In this document: one piece after another, positions 8,469-16,863 of the stretch
How the letters are laid out: every line of letters starts with the position of its first letter
Position numbering within the stretch: the stretch's first letter is position 1
NCBI RefSeq assembly: GCF_042647465.1
Contig: NZ_JBHRVN010000004.1
Length of the DNA stretch: 64,000 nucleotides
Strand: one strand, 5' to 3'
From: Wagnerdoeblera intermedia
Lineage (GTDB): Bacteria > Pseudomonadota > Alphaproteobacteria > Rhodobacterales > Rhodobacteraceae
Translations under genes and position numbers: made by a program
The notes under the pieces: model-generated
Database searches by the model: none
What the model was told of the DNA's origin: nothing
Seen by the model: only the letters and a program-made list of their open reading frames with translations

Positions 8469-8584
8469 AACAGCCCCCTTCGGGTCAGGCTGTGGCGCAG
8501 ATCCTCTGCGCCGGTGAAAGGGATGGGCTTAAGGCTGGCCGCCCGGGCCCCGGCCAGAGTGCCGATGTCAAAGACGATGCTCAT
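8465..8584 (-). CDS. Uncharacterised 39-aa protein between phnI and phnJ
   Basis: I do not recognise this protein. Its ATG (8582-8584) overlaps the phnI stop in an ATGA, and its stop overlaps the phnJ ATG in another ATGA. It therefore fills the phnI-phnJ gap exactly. A GGAGG lies a few bases upstream of its start, and 31 of 39 codons end in G or C, like real genes here. The product begins MSIVFDIGTLAG and ends TRRGLL, with no membrane segment or cysteine. PhnI and PhnJ on either side have normal lengths, so it is not an obvious broken end of one of them. It could be a small subunit of the lyase complex or a coupling ORF that keeps ribosomes moving from phnI to phnJ. Confidence 0.65.
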   Translation of the reverse strand: MSIVFDIGTLAGARAASLKPIPFTGAEDLRHSLTRRGLL

Positions 8585-9666
8585 TCTGCCCCCTCCGCCC
8601 CGGCTTCGGCGGTGGCACGCAGGCGGCGGATCAGCTCCAGTTCGGCCTGAAAATCGACGTAATGCGGCAGTTTGATATGCTCGAGGAAGCCTGTGGCCTG
8701 CACATTGTCGCAATGGCTGAGGACGAATTCTTCGTCCTGGGCCGGGGCGCCGGTGAAGTCTTCGCCAAGCTCTCTCCAGCGCAGGGCGCGATCGACCAGC
8801 GACATGGAGATCGCCTTGCGCTCAGACTGACCGGGGACCAGACCATAGCCACGTGTGAACTGCGCAGGCTCGGTCTTTGAGCCTTTGAACTGGTTGACGC
8901 TTTCGCATTCGCTCAGCTCAATCTCACCGATCTCAATGGCGAAGCCGAGTTCGGGGATCTCAGCCTCAACGGTGACCATGCCGATGCGCAGCTCTCCGAC
9001 AAAGGCATGGGTGCGGCCATAGCCGCGCTGGGTGGAATAGGCGAGCGAGAGAAGAAACCCCTCATCCGCCCGCGCGAGCGCCTGAAGGCGCAGCGCCCGG
9101 TTCGCGGGCAGCTGCAGCGGGCTTCGGGTCAGATCGGGGGCCGGGGCCTCTGAGGCCGGTTCCTGCTCAATCAGACCGTCGAGACCCAGAAGCGCCGTGA
9201 CATGGGGCATGGGCTCCGTCGGGGGGGCGGCCTGTGGGGCGCGCTTTGGCGGCAGGCCCTCGGCGGCAAGGGCGAAGTCCAGCAGGCGGTGGGTATAATC
9301 GAAGGTGGGCCCCAGGATCTGCCCGCCCGGCAGATCTTTGAAGGTGGCTGAGATGCGCCGCGAGACCGCCATCTCAGAGGTCTTCACCGGGCGTGAGGTG
9401 CCAAAACGCGGCAGGGTGGTGCGATAGGCGCGGATCAGGAAGATCGCCTCAACCAGATCGCCGCGCGCCTGTTTCAGCGCCAGAGCCGCGAGGTCGGGAT
9501 CATAAAGCGAGCCCTCGGCCATGACGCGGTTCACCGCCAGGCGCAGCTGCTCGCGGATCTGCGCAAGGCTGAGTTCCGCGACGGCCGGATCCCCCCGGCG
9601 CTCTTCGGCAAGCCAGGCATGGGCGGCATCAATCGCCCGCTCGCCCCCTTTGACGGCCACATACAT
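8581..9666 (-). CDS. phnI: C-P lyase core subunit PhnI
   Basis: PhnI is the nucleosidase-like core subunit that attaches phosphonate to ribose triphosphate with loss of the base. The 361-residue product starts MYVAVKGGERAI, typical of the family. It contains GPTFDYTHRLLDF and the block TQRGYGRTHAFVGELRIG, both usual in PhnI. The start overlaps the phnH stop by one base (TGATG), and the stop overlaps the start of the 39-aa ORF. Confidence 0.95.
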   Translation of the reverse strand: MYVAVKGGERAIDAAHAWLAEERRGDPAVAELSLAQIREQLRLAVNRVMAEGSLYDPDLAALALKQARGDLVEAIFLIRAYRTTLPRFGTSRPVKTSEMAVSRRISATFKDLPGGQILGPTFDYTHRLLDFALAAEGLPPKRAPQAAPPTEPMPHVTALLGLDGLIEQEPASEAPAPDLTRSPLQLPANRALRLQALARADEGFLLSLAYSTQRGYGRTHAFVGELRIGMVTVEAEIPELGFAIEIGEIELSECESVNQFKGSKTEPAQFTRGYGLVPGQSERKAISMSLVDRALRWRELGEDFTGAPAQDEEFVLSHCDNVQATGFLEHIKLPHYVDFQAELELIRRLRATAEAGAEGAE

Positions 9667-10229
9667 CAGAGCGCCTCCGTGCGGGTGCTGCGCGGCAGGG
9701 CGGCAAGCTGCGCCCCGGCGGTGAAGATCACATCAAAGCCCAGCGGAAAGCGGGCGTGATTGGCCTGAAAGGCCGCCGCTTCGGGCAGGTTCAGATGGGC
9801 TTCTCCCGGAATGCCCGGACCGCTGAGGCGGCAGCCCCGGGGTGCCAGTGTCTCGCGTTCCACAATCAGCGTGGCGGAACGGTCGGGATAGGCAGGCTCT
9901 CCCGCGCGAAAGCGGGTGACGGGCTGCAGATCCGCCCAGGTGCCAAGGGCGAAGGCGGCCTCTTCGGCAGGGGCAAAGGGTGCGCCGCAGTGAAAGGAGA
10001 TCCAGGCGCGTATCTCAGGGCTGTCGCAATGCCCGGCCAGAAACACCGGGGTCTCATGATCGGCCAGGGTAGCCAGGACAATGCCCGCCGCCACCGAAAG
10101 CGGTGCCGGAGGGGTCACCCCCGTGACATCAAAGATCCGTCCGGGCCGCGCCACAGCCTCAAGGATCGCACGGAAACTCTGGGCGGCTTCGGTAGCCGGA
10201 TCGGCAAAACCGCCGCTTAAAACCGTCAT
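9666..10229 (-). CDS. phnH: C-P lyase core subunit PhnH
   Basis: PhnH is a core subunit of the PhnGHIJ complex, related to a PLP-enzyme fold but without the cofactor. The 187 residues contain FRAILEAVARPGRI near the N-terminus and the block PDRSATLIVERETL with RLSGPGI, all characteristic. It is coupled to phnG and phnI by one-base TGATG overlaps on both sides. Confidence 0.94.
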   Translation of the reverse strand: MTVLSGGFADPATEAAQSFRAILEAVARPGRIFDVTGVTPPAPLSVAAGIVLATLADHETPVFLAGHCDSPEIRAWISFHCGAPFAPAEEAAFALGTWADLQPVTRFRAGEPAYPDRSATLIVERETLAPRGCRLSGPGIPGEAHLNLPEAAAFQANHARFPLGFDVIFTAGAQLAALPRSTRTEAL

Positions 10230-10660
10230 CAGTCCTCTCCGCGCATCAGGGTGAAAAATTCGACCTTTGTCGCGGCGGCTTTCGCCGCGCGGGCGGTTTT
10301 GCGCGCCTCAGCCTCAGCCCGCAAAGGGGCAAGCACCCTCGCCTCAAGCCCGGGGGCGGCGTCGGTCTGCAGCAAAGCATCAAGGGCCGCGACACGCAGC
10401 GCCTGATCGCGGCTGCGGCCCTGCACCAGGGCATGACCCACCGTGCCGCAATCGAGCGCCAGAGAGGCGCGGGTGACCACCATCTCTGTCAGCGAAAAGG
10501 GCGCGCCCGTGCCGCCGGTGCGGCCCTGGACCATCACAGAGCCGATCTCCGGCGCGCGAAGAATGCGGTGCGGCGGCAATTCAGGAAACAGCGCCTCAAG
10601 CCGATCGGGCTGGGATTTGGCAAGCAGCGAGAGCCAGCTTTGCCGTGCAGTCGGGGGCAT
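10229..10660 (-). CDS. phnG: C-P lyase core subunit PhnG
   Basis: PhnG is the first gene of the operon and a core subunit of C-P lyase. From the ATG at 10660 the product has 143 residues and begins MPPTARQSWLSLLAK, which fits the family; an upstream start at 10708 would overlap the putative operator. Conserved blocks are RTGGTGAPFSLTEM and GHALVQGRSRDQALRVAALDAL. The promoter should lie in the 103-bp gap to divergent phnF. Confidence 0.92.
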   Translation of the reverse strand: MPPTARQSWLSLLAKSQPDRLEALFPELPPHRILRAPEIGSVMVQGRTGGTGAPFSLTEMVVTRASLALDCGTVGHALVQGRSRDQALRVAALDALLQTDAAPGLEARVLAPLRAEAEARKTARAAKAAATKVEFFTLMRGED

Positions 10661-10683
10661 GGAAACCTCAACATCCTCGGGAG

Positions 10684-10701
10684 GTTGTCGGTGTAGACAA
10701 C
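10684..10701. promoter_or_regulatory. Putative PhnF operator between phnG and phnF
   Basis: A perfect inverted repeat GTTGTC-N6-GACAAC is present. Inside it, GTGTAGAC (10691-10698) fits the GT-N-TA-N-AC consensus of HutC-type GntR regulators. A partial second copy, CTAGACAAAT, follows directly. It lies between the divergent phnG and phnF starts and could control both. Confidence 0.6.
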
Positions 10702-10763
10702 TAGACAAATGCTAGGAGGCCTGCCACAGTCGGGCAAGTGAAACTTTTGTGTCAGAGGGACGG

Positions 10764-11477
10764 ATGGCACGGCAGATCCTGTGGCGCTCAATCGCCGAGA
10801 CGCTGTCCGGTGAAATCGCGGCCGGGCAATATCGCCCCGGTGACCGCCTGCCGACTGAGGCTGACCTCGCGGCGCGGTTTGGCGTCAACCGCCACACGGT
10901 GCGCCAGGCGCTGGCGGATCTGGTTGGAAAGGGTCTGGTGCGCACCCGGCGGGGGGCGGGGGCCTTTGTGGCCTCTAAGCCCACGGATTACCCGCTGAGC
11001 CTGCGGACCCGATTTCATCAGAATGTGCTGGCCTCCGGCCGCAGCCCCGCGCGTCGCTTCACGCGGCTGGAAACCCGCGCGGCGGATCTGCGCGAGGCTG
11101 AGGCGCTGGGGCTGATCCCCGGTGCGCAGGTCCATGTGGCCGAAGGGGTTTCGCTGATCGACGGGCAGCCCGTGGCAGTCTTTCGCTCGGTCTTTCCGGC
11201 GGAGCGGCTGCCGGGGCTTTGCGCCGAGATCACGGCCTGTCAGTCGGTGACGATGGCGCTTTCGGCCTGCGGGGTTGCCGATTACACCCGCCACTCGACC
11301 CGCATCACGGCGCGGATTGCCGAAGGGACCCTGGCGCTGGCGCTGCAGCTGCGGGAGGGGGCGGCGATCCTGCGGTCGGATGCGGTGAATGTGGATGCGG
11401 CGGGGCAGCCGGTGGAATTTGGCCGCACCTGGTTTGCCGGAGACCGCATCACCCTGACGCTCTCGCCCGAAAGCTGA
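10764..11477 (+). CDS. phnF: Phosphonate regulator PhnF, GntR/HutC family
   Basis: The protein has an N-terminal winged helix (GDRLPTEADLAARFGVNRHTVRQALADL, about residues 30-57) and a UTRA ligand domain in the C-terminal 160 residues. I chose the ATG at 10764, which follows GAGGGA and gives 237 residues. A GTG at 10749 would add five residues but has no good ribosome binding site. It is divergent from phnG and probably represses the phn operon through the palindrome between them. A perfect bidirectional terminator follows. Confidence 0.9.
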   Translation: MARQILWRSIAETLSGEIAAGQYRPGDRLPTEADLAARFGVNRHTVRQALADLVGKGLVRTRRGAGAFVASKPTDYPLSLRTRFHQNVLASGRSPARRFTRLETRAADLREAEALGLIPGAQVHVAEGVSLIDGQPVAVFRSVFPAERLPGLCAEITACQSVTMALSACGVADYTRHSTRITARIAEGTLALALQLREGAAILRSDAVNVDAAGQPVEFGRTWFAGDRITLTLSPES

Positions 11478-11502
11478 GGGCCGCCCCGAAGGGCGGCCCT
11501 CA
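11475..11502. terminator. Hairpin terminator between convergent phnF and aminotransferase genes
   Basis: A perfect 12-bp stem TGAGGGCCGCCC/GGGCGGCCCTCA with a CGAA loop fills the gap between the two convergent stop codons and includes the phnF stop. It can act on both strands, although no long T-run follows on the plus strand. Confidence 0.75.
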
Positions 11503-11506
11503 GAGA

Positions 11507-12850
11507 TTACATTTTCGCCAGTGCACGCTCAAAGGCGTCGAAAAGCTCATCAATCTGGCCTTCGGTGATCACCAGCGGCGGGCAGAGCGCCAGAGTGTCG
11601 CCGATGGCGCGCGAGATCAGCCCCTCTTCCTGCAGGAGGCCCACAAGTTTCGCGCCGCGTGCGCCCACCGCGCCTTCCTGGGGCTTCAGCTCAAGGCAGC
11701 CGATCAGACCGACCGAGCGGGCGTCAAAGGCCAGCTCGTGCTGCCCAAGCTTTGCCAGACGGGCAGCGAATTTCGGGGCCAGCGCCCGGACATTGCCGAC
11801 GAGGTCTTTCTCTTCGATGATCTTCAGGTTCTCGAGCGCCACGGCGGCGGCGACGGGGTGACCTGCGGCGGTGAATCCGTGACCAAAGGTGCCGATCTTT
11901 TGCGACTCATCCGCCAGCGGCTGATAGACCCGGTCGTTTACCAGAATGGCCGACATCGGCATATAAGACGAGGTCAGCTGTTTCGAGCAGACGAGAATAT
12001 CCGGCTCCATCCCATAGGTGGTTGAGCCGAACATATTGCCGGTGCGCCCGAAGCCGCAGATCACCTCATCCGCGATCAGCAGGATGTCGTATTTCTTCAG
12101 CACGGCCTGAATGGCGGCCCAATAGCCTTCCGGCGGAATGATCACGCCACCGGCCCCCATCACCGGCTCACCGATGAAGGCGGCGACGGTTTCGGGGCCC
12201 TCTGCGAGGATCAGATCTTCGAGTTCCTTGGCCAAGCGGGCCACGAATTCTGCCTCAGACTCGCCCTCATTTGCGAAGGCTTTGTAATGCGGGCAGAGGG
12301 TGTGTTTCACCATCGGCAGCGGCAGATCAAACGAGCGGTGGTTGTTCGGCAGGCCCGTCAGGCTGGCCGATGCGATGGTCACACCGTGATAGCCCTTGAT
12401 GCGGGCGATGATCTTTTTCTTCTCCGGCTGGCCCAGAGCGTTCGAGCGGTACCAGATCATCTTCATGGCCGTGTCATTGGCCTCAGAGCCCGAATTGGTG
12501 AAATGCACTTTCGACATTTTCACCGGGGCCAGCTCCAGCAGCTTTTCGGCCAGGAGGGTGGCGGGCTCATGCCCTTTCTGGGTGAAGGTGTGGTAATAGG
12601 GCAGCTTCGCCATCTGCTTTGCTGCCGCATCGACCAGACGCGGCTCATTAAAGCCCACGGCCACCGACCAAAGACCCGCCATGCCCTCGATATAGCGTTT
12701 GCCGTTGGTGTCGAAGACATAGATCCCCTCACCGCGGTCGATCATCAGCGAGCCCTCAGCCTCGGCTTTGCGCTGGTTGGTATAGGGATGCAGATGGGCG
12801 GCAATATCGCGGGCTTCGAGCGAATTGGGGCGCGGGGACAGGTCAGACAC
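11507..12850 (-). CDS. Class III PLP-dependent omega-aminotransferase
   Basis: The 447-residue enzyme transfers amino groups from an omega-amino compound, typically to pyruvate. Signs are HFTNSGSEANDTAMKM, the cofactor region IGEPVMGAGGVIIPP, IADEVICGFGRTG and the PLP lysine in CSKQLTSSYMPMSA. It resembles the omega-transaminases common in Rhodobacterales, annotated as taurine-, putrescine- or beta-alanine-pyruvate aminotransferases. The substrate cannot be told from sequence. It lies divergent from a dehydrogenase gene. It could use 2-aminoethylphosphonate-like amines given the phn genes nearby, but nothing proves that. Confidence 0.88.
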   Translation of the reverse strand: MSDLSPRPNSLEARDIAAHLHPYTNQRKAEAEGSLMIDRGEGIYVFDTNGKRYIEGMAGLWSVAVGFNEPRLVDAAAKQMAKLPYYHTFTQKGHEPATLLAEKLLELAPVKMSKVHFTNSGSEANDTAMKMIWYRSNALGQPEKKKIIARIKGYHGVTIASASLTGLPNNHRSFDLPLPMVKHTLCPHYKAFANEGESEAEFVARLAKELEDLILAEGPETVAAFIGEPVMGAGGVIIPPEGYWAAIQAVLKKYDILLIADEVICGFGRTGNMFGSTTYGMEPDILVCSKQLTSSYMPMSAILVNDRVYQPLADESQKIGTFGHGFTAAGHPVAAAVALENLKIIEEKDLVGNVRALAPKFAARLAKLGQHELAFDARSVGLIGCLELKPQEGAVGARGAKLVGLLQEEGLISRAIGDTLALCPPLVITEGQIDELFDAFERALAKM

Positions 12851-13003
12851 GGTTATTACCTCAGATCAGATTGCGGCAGGGACAGGCAGCCCCTGCAGGG
12901 CTGCGGTGATTTGACGCGATCCTTTGCCATGCGTCCAGAGGAAAGGCTGGTTTTGCCGCTTTCGCCGTCCTAGCCTTAAGGCGGAGACCGAGGGGGGAAG
13001 AGG

Positions 13004-13930
13004 ATGGAATTTCACCGCATTGCCGTGCTGGGGGCCGGGGTGATCGGGGCAAGCTGGACGGCGCTTTTTGCGGCCTCCGGCCGGGAGGTGGTAGTGGCCG
13101 ATCCGGGGGAGGGGGCGGAAGAAAAGCTTTACGGCTTTGTCGAAGCGGCCGCCTCGACCCTGCAGGCGCTGGGCTGGGAGAGGGCCGGGGATACGGGCCG
13201 GATCCGCTTTGTCACAAAGGCCGCTGAGGCCGCTGAAGGTGCTGACTTCATTCAGGAAAATGCGCCTGAGCGGCTGGAGGTGAAGCACAGACTTTTCGCA
13301 GAGATTTCGCCCGTGCTGAAGAAAGAGGCGATCCTTGCCTCGTCGTCGTCGGGGCTGAAACTCTCGGACATGGCGAAGGGTCTTCCGGATGCAGGCGGTC
13401 TGATCCTGGCGCATCCCTTCAATCCGCCGCATCTGATACCGCTGGTGGAACTGCTGGGCACGCAGGCGACCCGTGCAGGGGTGCTGGATCGGGCGGAGGC
13501 CTTTTACACCTCACTTGGCAAAACCTGTGTGCGGCTGAACCGCGAGGTGACGGGCCATATCGCGAACCGCCTGCAGGCGGCGGTCTTCCGCGAGGCGGTG
13601 CATCTGGCGCTGAGCGGCGTTGCGGATTTCGCGGAGATTGAGAAGGCCATGACCGCCGGGCCGGGGCTGCGCTGGTCGGTCATGGGGCCTTCGACGCTTT
13701 TTCACCTGGGCGGCGGTGCGGCGGGGATGGAGGGGTTTTTGAAGCATCTGGGCGATCCGATGCAAAGCTGGTGGGAGGATCTGGGCCGCCCGGATCTGAC
13801 GCCGGAGGTGCGGGCTCAGATTGCAAAGGGGGTCAGCGCGATGCTTGCAGGACAGTCCCTCACAGACCTCGCCGCAGAGCGTGATGCGGCGATTCTGGCG
13901 GCGCTGACGGGCGGGCGCTTGCCGCGGTAA
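13004..13930 (+). CDS. 3-hydroxyacyl-CoA dehydrogenase family protein (carnitine dehydrogenase-like)
   Basis: The 308-residue NAD-dependent dehydrogenase has the Rossmann motif GAGVIGASW at residues 10-18 and the conserved block IQENAPERLEVKHRLFAEI. The catalytic region is LASSSSGLKLSDMA with AHPFNPPHLIPLVEL. This pattern fits the L-carnitine dehydrogenase and L-gulonate dehydrogenase branch better than fatty-acid beta-oxidation HADs. The start has GGGGAAGAGG 4 bp upstream. It is divergent from the aminotransferase and is followed after 47 bp by a LysR gene that may regulate it. Confidence 0.85.
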   Translation: MEFHRIAVLGAGVIGASWTALFAASGREVVVADPGEGAEEKLYGFVEAAASTLQALGWERAGDTGRIRFVTKAAEAAEGADFIQENAPERLEVKHRLFAEISPVLKKEAILASSSSGLKLSDMAKGLPDAGGLILAHPFNPPHLIPLVELLGTQATRAGVLDRAEAFYTSLGKTCVRLNREVTGHIANRLQAAVFREAVHLALSGVADFAEIEKAMTAGPGLRWSVMGPSTLFHLGGGAAGMEGFLKHLGDPMQSWWEDLGRPDLTPEVRAQIAKGVSAMLAGQSLTDLAAERDAAILAALTGGRLPR

Positions 13931-13977
13931 AGGCTTTCGTGGCAAAGCACGCGCAGAAAATCCTGCCGGGGGTCACC

Positions 13978-14895
13978 ATGCGCCGCAGCCTGCTGCCCGA
14001 TCTCTCCGCCCTTCAGACCTTTGAATGCGCTGCACGGCATGAGAATTTCTCTCGTGCCGCCGAAGAGCTGAACCTGACGCAAAGTGCCGTCAGCCGTCAG
14101 ATCCGCGATTTCGAGGATCGCATCGGCCACCGTCTCTTTGAGCGCGTGCGCCAGCGCGTGGTGTTGAGCGAGGCGGGTGAGCGGCTGCTGCCCCAGGTGC
14201 GCCGTCTTTTGCGCAATGCGGAAGATATGATGACCGGGGCGCTGTCGCTCTCGCCGGAGCAGCAGTTGCTGCGGGTGGGGGTGCTTCCGACTTTTGGCGC
14301 GCGCTGGCTGGTGCCGCGGCTGGCGGATTTCACCGCCACGCATCCCGGACTTTCCCTGGCGCTGGAGACCCGCGACGGTCCGTTTAACTTTGCGGAAACT
14401 TCGCTGGATCTGGCGATCCACTATGGCCAGGGCATCTGGCCCGACGCGGTCGCGACCTATCTGTGCAATGAGGCCGTGGTGCCGGTCGTCTCGCGCGATT
14501 TCGCGGCGCGCCACCGCTTTGAAGAGCCTCAGGACCTGACCGGGCTGCCGCTTTTGCACATGTCGGGGCGGCCCTCGCTCTGGCCGGACTGGTTTGCTGC
14601 GCGGGGTCTGCCTGATCAATCGGCCTGGGCAGGGATGCGCTTTGATCAGTTCGCGCTGATCATCTCGGCGGTCAGTGCGGGGCTCGGCGTGGCGCTTCTT
14701 CCGTCCTATCTCATTGAACGCGAGATTGCGGCCGGGGATCTGGTGGCCCTGGAAGTGGCCCCGACCGTGACCGAGAACAGCTACTACGTGGTGATTCCCG
14801 AGGGGCGTCAGACCAATCCGGCTGCTCTGGCGCTGCAATCCTGGCTTCTGTCACAGGTGCGCCCGCAATCCCGCAGAGAATTGCTGAAAATTTAG
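13978..14895 (+). CDS. LysR-type regulator, GcvA-like
   Basis: The 305-residue protein has the N-terminal winged helix-turn-helix (LSALQTFECAARHENF, AAEELNLTQSAVSRQIRDFE) and a substrate-binding domain with GLGVALLPSYLIEREI, typical of the GcvA/AmpR branch. I chose the ATG at 13978, giving MRRSLLPDLSALQ; the GTG at 13939 would add 13 untypical residues. The likely target is the dehydrogenase/aminotransferase region, by position only. Confidence 0.87.
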   Translation: MRRSLLPDLSALQTFECAARHENFSRAAEELNLTQSAVSRQIRDFEDRIGHRLFERVRQRVVLSEAGERLLPQVRRLLRNAEDMMTGALSLSPEQQLLRVGVLPTFGARWLVPRLADFTATHPGLSLALETRDGPFNFAETSLDLAIHYGQGIWPDAVATYLCNEAVVPVVSRDFAARHRFEEPQDLTGLPLLHMSGRPSLWPDWFAARGLPDQSAWAGMRFDQFALIISAVSAGLGVALLPSYLIEREIAAGDLVALEVAPTVTENSYYVVIPEGRQTNPAALALQSWLLSQVRPQSRRELLKI

Positions 14896-14966
14896 GCAAC
14901 CTGGCCTGCGCCGCCTTTCCTTCCTCACATCTTTGCGCGTGATGGTGCGGGGGCGATCTCTGCGCG

Positions 14967-14996
14967 TTGACTTTTGAGAATGATTTGCATTTGCAT
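14967..14996 (+). promoter_or_regulatory. Promoter of the sit operon
   Basis: TTGACT (14967-14972) is a good -35 element. TTGCAT (14991-14996), 18 bp downstream, may be the -10 element. The spacer holds a Fur-family operator, so a metal-loaded repressor would block polymerase here. The sitA ATG is 26 bp further on. Confidence 0.5.
14975..14989. promoter_or_regulatory. Fur/Mur-type metal-responsive box
   Basis: TGAGAATGATTTGCA is an imperfect 7-1-7 palindrome of the Fur superfamily, close to the manganese (Mur) boxes I recall from Rhodobacterales. It overlaps the spacer of the putative sitA promoter. A related half-site follows (TTTGCATATCA). Repression by a manganese- or iron-loaded Fur/Mur protein is the likely control. 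Confidence 0.6.
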
Positions 14997-15022
14997 ATCA
15001 TCAGGGAAACGGAGAACTATAA

Positions 15023-15922
15023 ATGATGCTGAAAACCTGTGTGCTGGCCGGAGCTTTGACCCTTGCCGCCGTGCTGCCGGGCGCTGCCCAGGCAGAAAAG
15101 ATGAAGGTCGTCACGACGTTCACGGTGATCGCGGATATGGCGCGTCAGGTCGCGGGGGATGCGGCTGAGGTGGTTTCCGTCACCCGCCCGGGTGCTGAAA
15201 TCCATGGCTATGAGCCGACGCCGCGCGATATTGTGGGGGCGCATGGGGCCGATCTGATCCTGTGGAATGGTATGGGGCTGGAGCTTTGGTTTGAGCAGTT
15301 CCTGCGCAATCTGGGCGATGTGCCTTCGGTCACCGTCAGCGAAGGGATTGAGCCGATCGCCATTTCTTCGGGTTCCTATAGCGGCAAGCCCAATCCCCAT
15401 GCCTGGATGGGTCTTGAGAACGCTTTGATCTATATAGATAATATCGAACGCGCCTTCTCGGAGAAGGACCCGGCGAATGCAGCGACCTATCAAAGCAATG
15501 CTGCCGCTTACAAAGAGCAGCTGAAAGAGGCCATCGGCCCGCTGCGTGAGCGCATCGCTGCGCTGCCCGAAGAGCGGCGCTGGCTCGTCAGCTGTGAAGG
15601 GGCTTTCAGCTATCTGGCCCGCGACTTCGGTCTGAAAGAGCTTTATCTCTGGCCGATCAATGCCGATCAGACCGGCACGCCGCAGCAGGTGAAGGCGGTG
15701 ATTGACGGAGTGCGCGCCAACAATATCCCGGCGGTCTTTTGTGAAAGCACCGTAAGCTCTGCCCCGGCCGAGCAGGTGGCCCGGGAAACCGGCGCGGTTT
15801 ACGGGGGCGCGCTTTACGTCGACAGCATTTCCGAAGCAGACGGCCCGGTGCCGGGCTATCTGGATCTTTTGCAGGTCACCGCACGGACCATTGCAGATGG
15901 TCTGGCACCTGCCGCAGAGTAA
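15023..15922 (+). CDS. sitA: Manganese/iron ABC transporter, periplasmic binding protein
   Basis: The 299-residue product is a cluster A-I metal-binding protein. A signal peptide ends after about residue 23 (GAAQA), with no lipobox. Probable metal ligands are His in GAEIHGYEP, His in NPHAWMGL, Glu in FCESTVS and Asp in YVDSIS. No His-rich loop is visible, which favours manganese or iron over zinc. It is the first gene of sitABCD and lies behind a metal-responsive box. Confidence 0.92.
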   Translation: MMLKTCVLAGALTLAAVLPGAAQAEKMKVVTTFTVIADMARQVAGDAAEVVSVTRPGAEIHGYEPTPRDIVGAHGADLILWNGMGLELWFEQFLRNLGDVPSVTVSEGIEPIAISSGSYSGKPNPHAWMGLENALIYIDNIERAFSEKDPANAATYQSNAAAYKEQLKEAIGPLRERIAALPEERRWLVSCEGAFSYLARDFGLKELYLWPINADQTGTPQQVKAVIDGVRANNIPAVFCESTVSSAPAEQVARETGAVYGGALYVDSISEADGPVPGYLDLLQVTARTIADGLAPAAE

Positions 15923-15963
15923 GCAGAACCGGATGTCCGGCTGAGCCAGCGAATGAAAAGACC

Positions 15964-16863
15964 ATGAGACAGACGACAGCCGCCCAGAGCGACGATCCAT
16001 CAGACGGCAGTGGCATTCTCGCGGAAGGGGTGACAGTTACCTATCGCAACGGGCTGACGGCCCTGCGCAATGCGAGTTTCCGCATCCCCAAAGGCACGGT
16101 CACCGCGCTGGTGGGGGTGAACGGGGCCGGGAAATCGACGCTCTTTAAGTCGATCATGGGCTTTGTTCCGCTGGCGAAGGGAGAGATCCGCCTGCTTGGC
16201 CTGACGGTGCGGGAGGCTTTGCGCAAAAACCTTGTCGCCTATGTCCCCCAGTCTGAGGAGGTCGACTGGACCTTCCCGGTGCTGGTTGAAGATGTGGTGA
16301 TGATGGGCCGCTATGGGCACATGGGCTTTTTGCGCCGACCCAAAGCCGCCGACCATGAGGCGGTGACCGCGGCGCTCGCGCGGGTCAATATGCTCGACTA
16401 TCGCCACCGCCAGATCGGTGAGCTGTCGGGCGGGCAGAAGAAGCGGGTCTTTCTGGCCCGGGCGCTGGCGCAGAACGGCCAGGTGATCCTGCTTGATGAG
16501 CCGTTCACCGGCGTTGATGTCGGCACCGAAGAGCAGATCATCCGGCTTTTGCGCGAATTGCGCGACGAGGGGCGGGTGATGCTGGTCTCGACCCATAATC
16601 TCGGCTCGGTGCCCGAATTTTGCGACCGTGTGGTTCTGGTCAAGGGGACGGTGCTGGCCTATGGCCCGACTGCCACGACCTTTACCCATGACAATCTGGA
16701 AACCGCTTTTGGCGGTGTGCTGCGCCGCATGACGCTGAGCGGGGCGGATCTTCATGATGACGATGACCCGCGCCATGTCTCGATCCTTTCCGATGATGAG
16801 CGTCCGCTGGTGCAATATGGCCATCAGACCCGCACGACGGGGCAGAGCGGGGAGGCGCCATGA
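15964..16863 (+). CDS. sitB: Manganese/iron ABC transporter, ATP-binding protein
   Basis: The 299-residue ATPase has Walker A VGVNGAGKST, signature LSGGQKKRVFLARAL, Walker B VILLDEPFTGVD and the switch STHN. The segment GRYGHMGFLRRP is typical of the Mn/Zn subfamily. It follows sitA by 41 bp and overlaps sitC by 4 bp (ATGA). The acidic C-terminal tail beyond residue 255 is longer than in minimal ABC subunits. Confidence 0.92.
   Translation: MRQTTAAQSDDPSDGSGILAEGVTVTYRNGLTALRNASFRIPKGTVTALVGVNGAGKSTLFKSIMGFVPLAKGEIRLLGLTVREALRKNLVAYVPQSEEVDWTFPVLVEDVVMMGRYGHMGFLRRPKAADHEAVTAALARVNMLDYRHRQIGELSGGQKKRVFLARALAQNGQVILLDEPFTGVDVGTEEQIIRLLRELRDEGRVMLVSTHNLGSVPEFCDRVVLVKGTVLAYGPTATTFTHDNLETAFGGVLRRMTLSGADLHDDDDPRHVSILSDDERPLVQYGHQTRTTGQSGEAP

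Noticed and set aside
11507..13930. The aminotransferase/dehydrogenase pair as part of the phosphonate pathway
   Set aside because: No phosphonoacetaldehyde hydrolase or 2-aminoethylphosphonate transaminase signature is present, and a terminator separates them from phnF.
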